A stretch of 7,014 bases of DNA from positions 1 through 7,014 of the forward strand of contig DMVM01000115.1 of NCBI GenBank assembly GCA_003476705.1. Reading direction: 5' to 3'. The translations under genes and the position numbers were made by a program. The notes beneath the pieces are model-generated. The model was not told where the DNA came from. It saw only the letters and a list, made by a program, of their open reading frames with translations, and did no database searches. This DNA comes from Coprothermobacter sp. Its GTDB lineage: Bacteria > Coprothermobacterota > Coprothermobacteria > Coprothermobacterales > Coprothermobacteraceae. Position 1 is the first letter of the stretch. The number at the start of each line of letters is the position of its first letter. Shown here one piece after another: positions 1 through 6,568 of the stretch.

Positions 1-234
1 GAAGAAATCATCCACTCCTACTACAACTTTTCCGTAGTTTTTCACTTGGTCTGCGTAGAAGGTTTGTACTACCACAATATCGTAGTTTGACCCAACTAAG
101 CTTCCTATGTCAGAGTGCTCAACTGTGGCTGGTACGTTAAGTTCCTTGAACACATCTTCAACGTTCATTTTTAGGATTAAGCTGCTTCCCATACCGACGC
201 CGCATGCTGCAACCACTTTTAGCTTATCTGCCAT
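1..234 (-). CDS. ulaB: PTS ascorbate-type EIIB component (SgaB/UlaB family), 3' end cut by window
   Basis: Cytoplasmic phosphocarrier that takes phosphate from EIIA and passes it to the sugar bound in EIIC. Translation from the ATG at 234 gives 78 residues running off the left edge. The N-terminus has a short beta strand (KLKVVAAC) followed by the phosphate-binding loop CGVGMGSSL, with Cys11 as the expected phosphorylation site. This is the arrangement seen in lactose/galactitol/ascorbate-type EIIB proteins. Family members are usually about 90-100 residues, so roughly 15-25 C-terminal residues are missing. The start is supported by GGAGG 8 bases upstream. It begins 21 bases after the EIIC stop and is the third gene of an EIIA-EIIC-EIIB operon. 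Family assignment rests on the P-loop and the UlaA-type neighbour. L-ascorbate as the substrate is only an inference. Confidence 0.88.
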   Translation of the reverse strand, partial: MADKLKVVAACGVGMGSSLILKMNVEDVFKELNVPATVEHSDIGSLVGSNYDIVVVQTFYADQVKNYGKVVVGVDDFF

Positions 235-255
235 TTATTGCACCTCCGCTACTTT

Positions 256-1533
256 TTACACCAGTGACTTTATCAGGCTACTTATGCCAACAATGATCCA
301 CGTGATTATATACCAGTCGGGGTCTGCCAGTACTGCAAGTTCAGGAGCCGTATTACTAAGCATGGGCCAAGTGATAGCTTGGCCGAAAGCTAAGAACAGA
401 CCATTAAGAGCACCACCAAGCACAGCTCCTTTCCAGCCACCAGTAGCGTTGCCGAATATGGCAGCACCTGCACCTGGGAAGAACAGCATAATCATGGATG
501 GCACAATAGTAGCATAGCCCGTTACGCCGAAGATAACCATGAGAATGAGGAATACAATTGTGGAACTGATGAATCCGATGAGTACTGCCGTGGGCGCGTA
601 CGGGAATACTACAGGGACGTCCAAAGCAGGTCTTGCACCTGGAATAAGTTTTTGAGAAATACCTCTAAATGCAGGAACGATTTCACCCAAGAAGAGCCTT
701 ACTCCGTAAAGCAGTATGGTTATTCCCGCTGCGAAGCGTAGACCCTGCAGGATTGCCCATACCACAAAGTTTAGGTTACCTGCAAGTTCAACTACAACGG
801 CTCTATCTGCAAAGAACACCGCTATTAGTAGAATAATGCCGATTATGAATGCAGTTCCAACTGTGATATCGTTCATGAAAGACAAACGCTGTGGTATTTT
901 GATATTTTCAGTGCTTTCTTCGGGTTTGCCTATGTAGCCACCTAATGATGCTCCCAGATAAGCAACACTGGAGGAGGTGTGGCCATATCCGATGTCATCA
1001 GATTTGGTCACCTTTTTCATGTATTTGTGAATTATACGAGGCTGCAAAGTCCAGTAAAGGGCAATCAATATGGCACCAACTACAATGAGCCAACCCTGAT
1101 TCATCGTTGGGAACACTTGTAAGAAACTTGCTGTAATTACTAAGGAAATCCACCACATCAAGTGACCGGTCAAATACACAAAACCCGTGTTAAACAACCT
1201 TACTATAATTAGGTGTATGAGAAAGCCTAAAGCCATTATGGAGACTGCTATGCTGCCAAAATTGGCCGTAAAGTTGTCTAAAGTATTGGCTGCAACAGGA
1301 GCTGTTATGCCAAAAGCGGAAGAAACAATGGTCTGGAAAGAAGACAAGCCAGCAACGAAAAGGTCAGTACCTGCGAGCATGATCATAATACCAACGACAG
1401 CCTTTATGGTACCTGATACGACTTGTTCTACAGGTTTTCTTTGAAGTATAAGACCGATCATGGCTACAATACCGATTAAAATGGCCACCTGGTTAAAAAT
1501 GTTGTTTACCAGAAAATTGATAAACGCCGCCAT
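256..1533 (-). CDS. ulaA: PTS ascorbate-type EIIC permease (SgaT/UlaA family)
   Basis: Membrane permease that moves the sugar across the cytoplasmic membrane while EIIB phosphorylates it. The 425-residue product is hydrophobic almost throughout, with about ten or more predicted membrane spans, and has no soluble EIIA or EIIB domain. Features typical of the SgaT/UlaA group are a DDIGYGHTSSSVAYLGA stretch near residues 178-195 and a Gly/Ala-rich C-terminal region with FFPGAGAAIFGNATGGWKG, resembling the GNATGG region of UlaA. E. coli UlaA is about 465 residues, so this one is somewhat short but looks complete. The ATG at 1533 has AAGGGGTG 7 bases upstream. It starts 16 bases after the EIIA stop, so the two genes should be co-transcribed. 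The family is fairly certain. The sugar is not, because no catabolic ula gene lies in the window. Confidence 0.9.
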   Translation of the reverse strand: MAAFINFLVNNIFNQVAILIGIVAMIGLILQRKPVEQVVSGTIKAVVGIMIMLAGTDLFVAGLSSFQTIVSSAFGITAPVAANTLDNFTANFGSIAVSIMALGFLIHLIIVRLFNTGFVYLTGHLMWWISLVITASFLQVFPTMNQGWLIVVGAILIALYWTLQPRIIHKYMKKVTKSDDIGYGHTSSSVAYLGASLGGYIGKPEESTENIKIPQRLSFMNDITVGTAFIIGIILLIAVFFADRAVVVELAGNLNFVVWAILQGLRFAAGITILLYGVRLFLGEIVPAFRGISQKLIPGARPALDVPVVFPYAPTAVLIGFISSTIVFLILMVIFGVTGYATIVPSMIMLFFPGAGAAIFGNATGGWKGAVLGGALNGLFLAFGQAITWPMLSNTAPELAVLADPDWYIITWIIVGISSLIKSLV

Positions 1534-1549
1534 AACTTTTCACCCCTTT

Positions 1550-2002
1550 TCATGAGAATTGGAAATTCTTAATCAGTTGGGTTACCTCTTTCACCTCCTT
1601 TGCATTTCTTACAGTAGTTACGGCTTCATCGCTGCCAAGTAGCTGAGCAAGCTCTGCAAGCATCTGTATGTGAGAGGTGTTATCGGTGGCACAGAATGAA
1701 ACTACAATGTCCACCGGATCGTTCTCTTTGTTACCGAACTCGACGGGGTTTGCCAAGGTTACCAAACTCAAGCCGGGCTTGGTAACTCCAGCATCAGGCC
1801 TTGCATGAGGCATGGCAATGCCAGGTGCTATGACGCTGTAAGGTCCAAGTTGTTTTACTGTTTCTATCATGGCTTCTATATAACTTGGTTCGGCAAAGCC
1901 TGCATTTACCAAGAGCTCTCCACCCATGCGCACTGCGTCTTGCCAATCCGTAGCCTGAGCTTTAAGACGAATCGCTTTTTCAGTGAGAATGTTTTCCAGC
2001 AT
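1550..2002 (-). CDS. ulaC: PTS EIIA component, mannitol/fructose-type fold (UlaC-like)
   Basis: Cytoplasmic phosphocarrier that accepts phosphate from HPr and passes it to the partner EIIB encoded downstream. The 150-residue protein is the normal length for a single-domain PTS EIIA type 2. The active-site motif GIAMPHARPDAGV is present, with His66 the expected phosphorylation site. A second family-typical segment, NPVEFGNKENDPVDIVVSF, follows near residues 85-104, then the helix containing SHIQMLAELAQLL. The ATG at 2002 is preceded by GGGAGG with about 6 bases of spacing. It is the first gene of the PTS operon, with a promoter candidate just upstream at 2030-2058. No regulatory PRD or DNA-binding domain is fused to it. 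A mannitol- or galactitol-type label is possible, but the SgaT-type EIIC next to it favours the ascorbate group. Confidence 0.9.
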   Translation of the reverse strand: MLENILTEKAIRLKAQATDWQDAVRMGGELLVNAGFAEPSYIEAMIETVKQLGPYSVIAPGIAMPHARPDAGVTKPGLSLVTLANPVEFGNKENDPVDIVVSFCATDNTSHIQMLAELAQLLGSDEAVTTVRNAKEVKEVTQLIKNFQFS

Positions 2003-2029
2003 TGTATACCTCCCAATAAAAGTTTGCCT

Positions 2030-2058
2030 ATTTAAATCTTAGCATTCGAAAGTATCAA
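2030..2058 (-). promoter_or_regulatory. Candidate sigma-A type promoter of the PTS operon
   Basis: On the minus strand TTGATA (2053-2058, 5 of 6 to TTGACA) is followed after exactly 17 bases by TTAAAT (2030-2035, 4 of 6 to TATAAT). It sits 28 bases ahead of the EIIA start codon and downstream of the hairpin at 2075-2104, the right place to start the PTS operon. The -10 element is weak, and a one-base shift (TTTAAA) is equally good. No clear operator or catabolite-response palindrome was seen beside it. Confidence 0.45.
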
Positions 2059-2074
2059 TGCACTCATACAAATG

Positions 2075-2104
2075 AAGAGGCTTGCAAGTAAATGCAAGCC
2101 CCCT
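2075..2104 (-). terminator. Probable intrinsic terminator of the ABC-exporter operon
   Basis: A perfect 8-bp inverted repeat, GGCTTGCA (2079-2086) and TGCAAGCC (2093-2100), encloses a 6-base loop. In minus-strand RNA the stem extends to 12 bp through two G-U pairs (2101/2078 and 2103/2076) and two Watson-Crick pairs. It lies 24 bases past the last permease stop. The tail is only loosely U-rich (CATTTGT), so termination may be partial. In the plus direction a T5 run at 2110-2114 follows at some distance, but no plus-strand gene needs a terminator here. Confidence 0.6.
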
Positions 2105-2128
2105 TAGAGTTTTTGTTATGTACATCTA

Positions 2129-2965
2129 CTAAGTACTTGGAGAAGAGAAAGTATGTTTTGCTCTTGCCTCGGGAGCATTGGCAAACGTAAGCAAGAATAG
2201 TGCTACGCTTACCAAAACGAAAGCGATAACATTGGCAACTAAAGCTTTAATGGTGGAATCAAAATACAAGGAAACACTTAACATTGTGTAAGGCCTCAAG
2301 AGCTTCAAGAGGTTTATATCCCACAGTATTTTTACAAGCGGTTTTAGATAGAGCGCCAGTTCTACTCCATAAATTAGTATGCCTGATGCTAAAGGTACAA
2401 TTACATCATCGCTTCTTGAAGAAATAAGGACTACTGCGGATGCAACGGCAATTAGGCCAAGTATAATCATGGCAAAGCAAAATAGGTAAAACATCCCATT
2501 GCTCATACTTATATCTAGATTTACTGTTTGAAAAGCTTTACTGCTTAGGTCGAGAGGTGTTCCACTTGCCAAAGATACAGCGGCAGTTACTAAAAAACCA
2601 GCTGCTGTAATGAGAATTGTGTAAAATATGGTGGCTTCTATTTTTGCTTTTTTCCTGAAATTTCTGCCATAAAAGCAGGTATCTGCAAGTTCTTCCATAC
2701 CGTTTTTCTTGTCGCTAGCGAATATTGGCGCTGCATTGAGAAGTACAGCTATAAAGAGAAATGTAGGCAAGTAAAGGTTTGTCATTGTAGTAAACAGGTT
2801 TCCATCAAGCACCTGCAACCACGTTTGTCTAAAGCTTCCCGAAAAATAAACGCCGCAGGTAAAAAGCACGTAAACAGCAAGCACAATCAATGTCCAATGG
2901 TTGTTTAGAAGTGTTTTTAATTCAGCAATCATTAGGTGCTGGTAGCTTCCGCCTTTGGCGTTCAT
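2129..2965 (-). CDS. ABC-2 type exporter permease, second membrane subunit
   Basis: Predicted membrane subunit of the ABC exporter, 278 residues with about six hydrophobic spans (near 24-43, 64-83, 111-134, 158-182, 188-208 and 239-262). Between spans 2 and 3 lies a charged cytoplasmic stretch, ASDKKNGMEELADTCFYGRN followed by FRKKAKIE (about 83-110). It matches the coupling region of ABC-2 permeases, where a Gly-Glu/Leu segment precedes a basic helix. The ATG at 2965 overlaps the preceding permease stop as ATGA, with AAAGGAG about 8 bases upstream. It is the last gene of the five-gene operon, and a hairpin follows its stop. The polar C-terminus (about 263-278) is likely cytoplasmic. It has no close resemblance to the neighbouring permease, so the transporter is probably a heteromer. 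The substrate is unknown. Confidence 0.72.
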   Translation of the reverse strand: MNAKGGSYQHLMIAELKTLLNNHWTLIVLAVYVLFTCGVYFSGSFRQTWLQVLDGNLFTTMTNLYLPTFLFIAVLLNAAPIFASDKKNGMEELADTCFYGRNFRKKAKIEATIFYTILITAAGFLVTAAVSLASGTPLDLSSKAFQTVNLDISMSNGMFYLFCFAMIILGLIAVASAVVLISSRSDDVIVPLASGILIYGVELALYLKPLVKILWDINLLKLLRPYTMLSVSLYFDSTIKALVANVIAFVLVSVALFLLTFANAPEARAKHTFSSPST

Positions 2966-4140
2966 GCAGTTATCTCCTTTCTGTTGTAGAAAACATAGGT
3001 GAGTAAAAGAGCTGCGGCGAATATAACTGCTTGAGTAATCAGCGTAAGTCTTATAGTGGGGATGGCATGGCTCCCTATGATAAACACTTTTGCATTCCCT
3101 AAAACGTCCGTAAGTGACATAAGAGAGAAAGTGCTCACATCGGCGAATATGGTCACTTTAGAAGTAATGTACTGGCCTTCAAGACTCAGCGAGTAAAGGG
3201 CGCCTAAGCCAAAGTAGATGCCTGAAATGAAGAAGCTGACTAAATTACTTCTGCACAGGGACGATATGCACAAGGTTACCGCTGTTAAGACGATGGCTCC
3301 CAGTAGAGATCCTGCAAGCTGGCGAAGATAGAACTCCAAAGCCCACATGGTATTTGGCATTTTATAGAAGGAAGTAAGGCTATTCATGGGAGTGTTCTTG
3401 AAGGGTAGGCCATAAACATGCATGTAAAGAAGCGCTGCTAAACTTTGGAATATGATTACAACTATTGCTGCAAATAAGCAGCTTGCCAGTAGCTTGCTCC
3501 AAAATAGTTTGCTTCTGCCGTTTTTGGTCGTAAGTAAAATGCCATGCATTTTACTAGTGTACTCGCCCGTATAGACACTGGCTACGCCCAGTATTACCAC
3601 AAAGGCTATCAATAATGGAAGCATAGAGTGATTTATATCTATCCAATCATCCCAGCGCGTAAGATTCGGTTCCATCTTTGGCATGTGAGTATATTGCTGA
3701 AGTAAATACCTGTTTAGCGGTGTGTCTGGCTTACTCTCTAGTTCTTTTATCATTCCATTTATTGTGACGTTTCGCTCAACTAAGCTTTCAATACGCAAGG
3801 CTGCTTCATCCTTCAACTCTTTTGGTACGTCATAACCTTTGTAGATTTTCCCTTGGTATTGTTCAATAGTTTGTGCTATTTTGGGCGAAATGACCGGCTT
3901 TAGCTCGTCAAAAGTAACGTTGAATTCATTTTTTATAACATACTCTTGTACTTGCGGATCATAAGCTGCGTCCATTATTTCTTGAAACACAGGCTGCAAC
4001 GCTCTTTTGCTGTACACTACAGAGAAATTGTCACCAATGTTTAAAATGAGGTACGCATAGAAAAGAACGAGGAGTAGAGTCAGTACCCATACGTACTTCT
4101 TTGAAACAATTTTCTTGAACTCTGCAATAGTGAGGTTCAT
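2962..4140 (-). CDS. ABC-2 type exporter permease with large extracytoplasmic domain
   Basis: Predicted membrane subunit of the ABC exporter, 392 residues. One hydrophobic span near 17-35 is followed by a long soluble stretch of about 135 residues (36-170, rich in charged helical sequence), then about five more spans (near 172-190, 216-239, 272-297, 299-318 and 365-385). The segment TGEYTSKMHGILLTTKNGRS (191-210) after span 2 is the typical ABC-2 coupling region contacting the ATPase (Glu, Gly, Leu-Leu-Thr-Thr, Arg-Ser). The lone first span plus large outer domain is common in ABC-2 permeases that export peptides, lipids or antibiotics. The start codon overlaps the ATPase stop as ATGA, with GGAGG 9 bases upstream. 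Export direction is inferred from family; no substrate can be named. Confidence 0.78.
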   Translation of the reverse strand: MNLTIAEFKKIVSKKYVWVLTLLLVLFYAYLILNIGDNFSVVYSKRALQPVFQEIMDAAYDPQVQEYVIKNEFNVTFDELKPVISPKIAQTIEQYQGKIYKGYDVPKELKDEAALRIESLVERNVTINGMIKELESKPDTPLNRYLLQQYTHMPKMEPNLTRWDDWIDINHSMLPLLIAFVVILGVASVYTGEYTSKMHGILLTTKNGRSKLFWSKLLASCLFAAIVVIIFQSLAALLYMHVYGLPFKNTPMNSLTSFYKMPNTMWALEFYLRQLAGSLLGAIVLTAVTLCISSLCRSNLVSFFISGIYFGLGALYSLSLEGQYITSKVTIFADVSTFSLMSLTDVLGNAKVFIIGSHAIPTIRLTLITQAVIFAAALLLTYVFYNRKEITA

Positions 4141-5006
4141 TCCGCTTGGCCTCCAAACACGTATATAAACACATCTTCCAAGGAAGGTTCTACTGCAGTT
4201 GCATTTTGAAGAGGTTTTGAGTCACTTGCTATACGTATCTCGAAATGGTCATCTTTCTGAAGCACATTGCCTATGGGAAACCGCTTTTTAAGTTCATTAA
4301 GCTCTCCATGTGTTACAGTAGCAAGCCATACCTTTCCTTCAACCATATGACGAAGGTTTTCCGTGGTATCACAGTTTACGACTTTGCCTTCCTTCAGCAG
4401 AATGACTTGGCCTGCTATGGACTGCACATCGGAGACGATATGTGTAGAAAGTATGACAATGCGTTCTTCGGAAAGCTCGGAAAGGATGTTACGGAAATGT
4501 ATCCGTTCGTTTGGATCTAAGCCCGCTGTGGGTTCATCCAGAATAAGAATTCTGGGGTCGTTAAGCAGTGCCTGGGCAATGCCGATACGCCTTATCATAC
4601 CTCCAGAAAACTGACCAAGTTTCTTGTTTTTCCCATCTGCTAAACCTACTAAATCGAGAAGTTCATCTATTCTACGGTTTGCGTACTTTGGGTCCAGTCC
4701 TTTGAGTGCGCTAAGGTACTGCAAAAAGCGCTTTGCCGTGAAATCTCTGTAGTAACCGACCTCCTGGGGCATGTAACCGAGGATGTCTCGGTATTTGGCT
4801 CCTAGTTCTCCTATGGTTACACCATCCAGGGTGACTTTGCCTGAAGAAGGTGGCAAAATGCCCACCATCATGCGCATAAGCGTGGTCTTCCCAGCTCCAT
4901 TAGGGCCCAGCAAACCGTATACACCGCGTTCAAAGTTTAAGTTCACATGGTCTACGGCACATCTATTTCCAAAGTTTTTTGTTAGGTTTTGCGTTCTAAG
5001 TTGCAT
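4137..5006 (-). CDS. ABC transporter ATP-binding subunit (ABC-2 / drug-export type)
   Basis: ATPase driving the two permeases downstream. Numbering from the longest frame (ATG at 5012), all nucleotide-binding motifs are present: Walker A GPNGAGKT (36-43), Q-loop Gln83 in MPQEVG, signature FSGGM (135-139, a variant of LSGGQ), Walker B ILILDE with catalytic Glu160, D-loop AGLD and switch His191 in STHIVSD. The C-terminal extension ends in SLEDVFIYVFGG, a common ending for this subfamily. I place the start at the third-codon ATG (5006). There AGGAGG has a normal 9-base spacing and the start overlaps the upstream stop as TAATG; from the ATG at 5012 spacing would be only 3 bases. It overlaps the next permease gene by 4 bases. 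The fold and role are secure, the substrate unknown. Confidence 0.95.
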   Translation of the reverse strand: MQLRTQNLTKNFGNRCAVDHVNLNFERGVYGLLGPNGAGKTTLMRMMVGILPPSSGKVTLDGVTIGELGAKYRDILGYMPQEVGYYRDFTAKRFLQYLSALKGLDPKYANRRIDELLDLVGLADGKNKKLGQFSGGMIRRIGIAQALLNDPRILILDEPTAGLDPNERIHFRNILSELSEERIVILSTHIVSDVQSIAGQVILLKEGKVVNCDTTENLRHMVEGKVWLATVTHGELNELKKRFPIGNVLQKDDHFEIRIASDSKPLQNATAVEPSLEDVFIYVFGGQAE

Positions 5007-5767
5007 TAACATGTACCTCCTAAATCCAATGTTGTCAATTGGTGGCTAAAGGCATGTAGCGAGAAAATAAACAGCATGGTACTTACTCCAAGTAAGACGA
5101 GCAACGGTAAAAGTCTTATGTTGAGTAGCATCATAGCCAGTTCCTGCCTATTCTGGAAAAGCATGACAGCTGCGATAATCCACCCTGCAAGTATGCCCAT
5201 TACTGGTAAGGACTGACCAAATTTTGTTGCAATTAGTAGAGCCAAAAAACCGATGAAGAACATCGTAGTGGAGCCCGTAAGGAACATCTTTAAGGGGGTG
5301 ATCAAGTTTTGCGATGTAAAAGTGGTGACTAAGGCTAATAATGCTACGTTCAACACTGTACCGATCATGATCTTTACCACGTAGAGTTGACTTACATTGT
5401 ATTTGCACGCTTTTTCCAGCTCTATTACGGCTGGTGTTCTCGTGGTTATAACTTCTAGTAAGCTTAAAAGCAACGGAACGGGTGCCCCAGCAACAAAAAT
5501 ACCTAATGCAGAAAGCGAGGATTTAGCGCTACCTATAGAGAGTACGGTTATTGCCATAAATGCAGCGCACGCAGCCCAGAAAACAATGGATGTTGTGGTA
5601 AGCTGCAAAATAGCGATATCCCATAGATTAATCCGTTTTCTTTCCACAGGTAGATAATCAGCAGCCATTTGTACCACAGATTCAATCTGCTGCTCTGGGA
5701 TCTGTGGTATGTTCACACGTTTAAAGAGCTGCTCGATATGCTTTTCTTCGTTACTGCTCTTCTCCAT
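5006..5767 (-). CDS. Six-helix membrane protein, candidate anti-sigma factor
   Basis: I recognise no named family with certainty. The 253-residue product has a hydrophilic N-terminus of about 48 residues (KSSNEEKHIEQLFKRVNI onward), then about six hydrophobic spans (near 51-77, 85-107, 128-150, 165-182, 186-204 and 216-238). Its position directly after an ECF sigma gene, with a 17-base overlap, and the cytoplasmic-sized N-terminal tail suggest a membrane anchor that binds the sigma factor. There is no HxxxCxxC zinc motif, so it is not a ZAS-type anti-sigma factor. The internal ELEKACKYNVSQL segment (116-128) lies between spans 2 and 3. AAAGGGGG 9 bases before the ATG supports the start. The alternative is a third subunit of the ABC exporter or an accessory to it. 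The role is inferred from gene order alone. Confidence 0.6.
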   Translation of the reverse strand: MEKSSNEEKHIEQLFKRVNIPQIPEQQIESVVQMAADYLPVERKRINLWDIAILQLTTTSIVFWAACAAFMAITVLSIGSAKSSLSALGIFVAGAPVPLLLSLLEVITTRTPAVIELEKACKYNVSQLYVVKIMIGTVLNVALLALVTTFTSQNLITPLKMFLTGSTTMFFIGFLALLIATKFGQSLPVMGILAGWIIAAVMLFQNRQELAMMLLNIRLLPLLVLLGVSTMLFIFSLHAFSHQLTTLDLGGTC

Positions 5768-6293
5768 CTGTCTCTTCCCCCTTTAGCAGTATGGAAAGCT
5801 TGTTAAGTCCGTACCGTATTCGTGCTTTAACTGTGGGCTCTTTAACGTTGAGCATCTCTGCGATTTCCCTACTAGTAAAACCGTAGTAGTACTTAAGTAC
5901 GATGCAATCTCGCTGATCGGTAGGAATCATAGACAGCGCATTTAACAGCTCTGCGCTGTCTGTTATGCTTTCCCACCTTGAAGTAATGTCTTTTTCGCTC
6001 TCTTCTTCGAACTGATATTCCTCATGCCTGCTTTCATATTTCCAGTGATTCCTTAGATGGTTCGCAGCAATGGTAAAGAGCCACGAACGGAACTTACCAC
6101 GATTCTCATAAGTTTCTATGGAAGCCACCATCTTCACAAAAACCTCCTGTGTTAAGTCCATTGTTATTTCACGGTTTTGCGTGTGGTAGTAGAAGTAAGC
6201 GAAAATGCTCTGGTAATAAGCTTTTATAAGGGTGTCCAGCGCGCGTCTGTCACCATGCTTAATCCTATCTATGAGCTTTTTTTCGTCCACCAT
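5751..6293 (-). CDS. ECF-type RNA polymerase sigma factor (sigma-70 family)
   Basis: Directs RNA polymerase to a small set of promoters, probably including one for this operon. The 180-residue length is typical of ECF sigma factors. Region 2 spans about 15-90, with DLTQEVFVK (46-54, core-binding and -10 recognition) and FRSWLFTIAANHLRNHWK (68-85). A glutamate-rich linker (91-101) leads to region 4 (about 115-170), with IPTDQRDCIVLKYYYGF and the helix-turn-helix TSREIAEMLNVKEPTVKARI (140-159) for the -35 element. The usual region 1 and 3 are absent, as expected. The ATG at 6293 has only a weak ribosome site (AAAGTGGTG); a GTG at the next codon is possible. It heads a five-gene overlapping operon with a membrane protein and ABC exporter. 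The ECF subgroup cannot be assigned by eye. Confidence 0.95.
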   Translation of the reverse strand: MVDEKKLIDRIKHGDRRALDTLIKAYYQSIFAYFYYHTQNREITMDLTQEVFVKMVASIETYENRGKFRSWLFTIAANHLRNHWKYESRHEEYQFEEESEKDITSRWESITDSAELLNALSMIPTDQRDCIVLKYYYGFTSREIAEMLNVKEPTVKARIRYGLNKLSILLKGEETDGEEQ

Positions 6294-6461
6294 AACACCA
6301 CTTTAGCCGCATCTAACGTATAAAACAACTCAGAAGGGCAAAAAGATATAAAGCTGGAAAAGACGCTTTGTTTGTGTGTGGCAGCCGAAATTATTGAGCT
6401 TCTTCGCCATGCTGCTTCTGGTTTGTTCATGCTTAGAGGTAAGTTCTTGCGATGACCAAAT
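6294..6461 (-). other. Leader between terminator and sigma gene, no gene seen
   Basis: These 168 bases separate the minus-strand terminator from the sigma start codon. No frame with a ribosome site was found, and no convincing sigma-A promoter. The best ECF-like match is TGAACA followed after 17 bases by CGAAGA (about 6404-6432), which would give a 5' leader of about 100 bases. A TATACG near 6318-6323 lacks a matching -35. If the operon has its own promoter, it should lie in this stretch. Confidence 0.4.
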
Positions 6462-6501
6462 AAAAAAGGGGCGTTCTCAAAAATCGTATAGAGAACGCCC
6501 C
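6462..6501 (-). terminator. Strong intrinsic terminator facing the sigma operon
   Basis: A perfect 11-bp inverted repeat, GGGGCGTTCTC (6468-6478) and GAGAACGCCCC (6491-6501), encloses a 12-base loop. On the minus strand the stem is followed directly by T6 (6462-6467). In the plus direction the A6 run precedes the stem and TTCGGG follows, so it works only on minus-strand transcripts. It would end transcripts from the promoter at 6659-6687 or from the broken gene at 6693-7014 before they reach the sigma gene 170 bases downstream. Confidence 0.88.
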
Positions 6502-6528
6502 TTCGGGTACCTCCGAGCGCAAGTGTTA

Positions 6529-6568
6529 TGCACTACACGCCCGGCGCACCTCCTGGGGCGTTAGTGCA
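6529..6568 (-). repeat. GC-rich bulged inverted repeat (hairpin)
   Basis: Arms at 6529-6542 and 6556-6568 form 13 base pairs (TGCACTA with TAGTGCA, ACGCCC with GGGCGT), interrupted by a single bulged base at 6536. The minus-strand loop is CAGGAGGTGCGCC, which exposes a Shine-Dalgarno-like AGGAGGTG. The stem is markedly more GC-rich than the surrounding sequence. No T-run follows on either strand, so it is not a terminator itself. Confidence 0.75.

Noticed and set aside
107..517. Plus-strand reading frame of 136 codons
   Set aside because: It lies opposite EIIB and EIIC, crosses their intergenic gap, has no ribosome site and has a composition typical of an antisense shadow.
2079..2114. Plus-strand terminator reading of the 2079-2100 hairpin with the T5 at 2110
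   Set aside because: The T-run starts 9 bases after the stem and there is no plus-strand gene upstream; the minus-strand reading fits the end of the exporter operon.
5148..5408. Minus-strand 86-codon frame inside the six-span protein gene
   Set aside because: It is an out-of-frame shadow of a convincing hydrophobic coding region and has no start signal.
6376..6564. Plus-strand reading frame of 62 codons upstream of the sigma gene
   Set aside because: It runs through the minus-strand terminator and hairpin, has no ribosome site, and its translation shows no domain or membrane pattern; its length comes from the GC-rich hairpin sequence.
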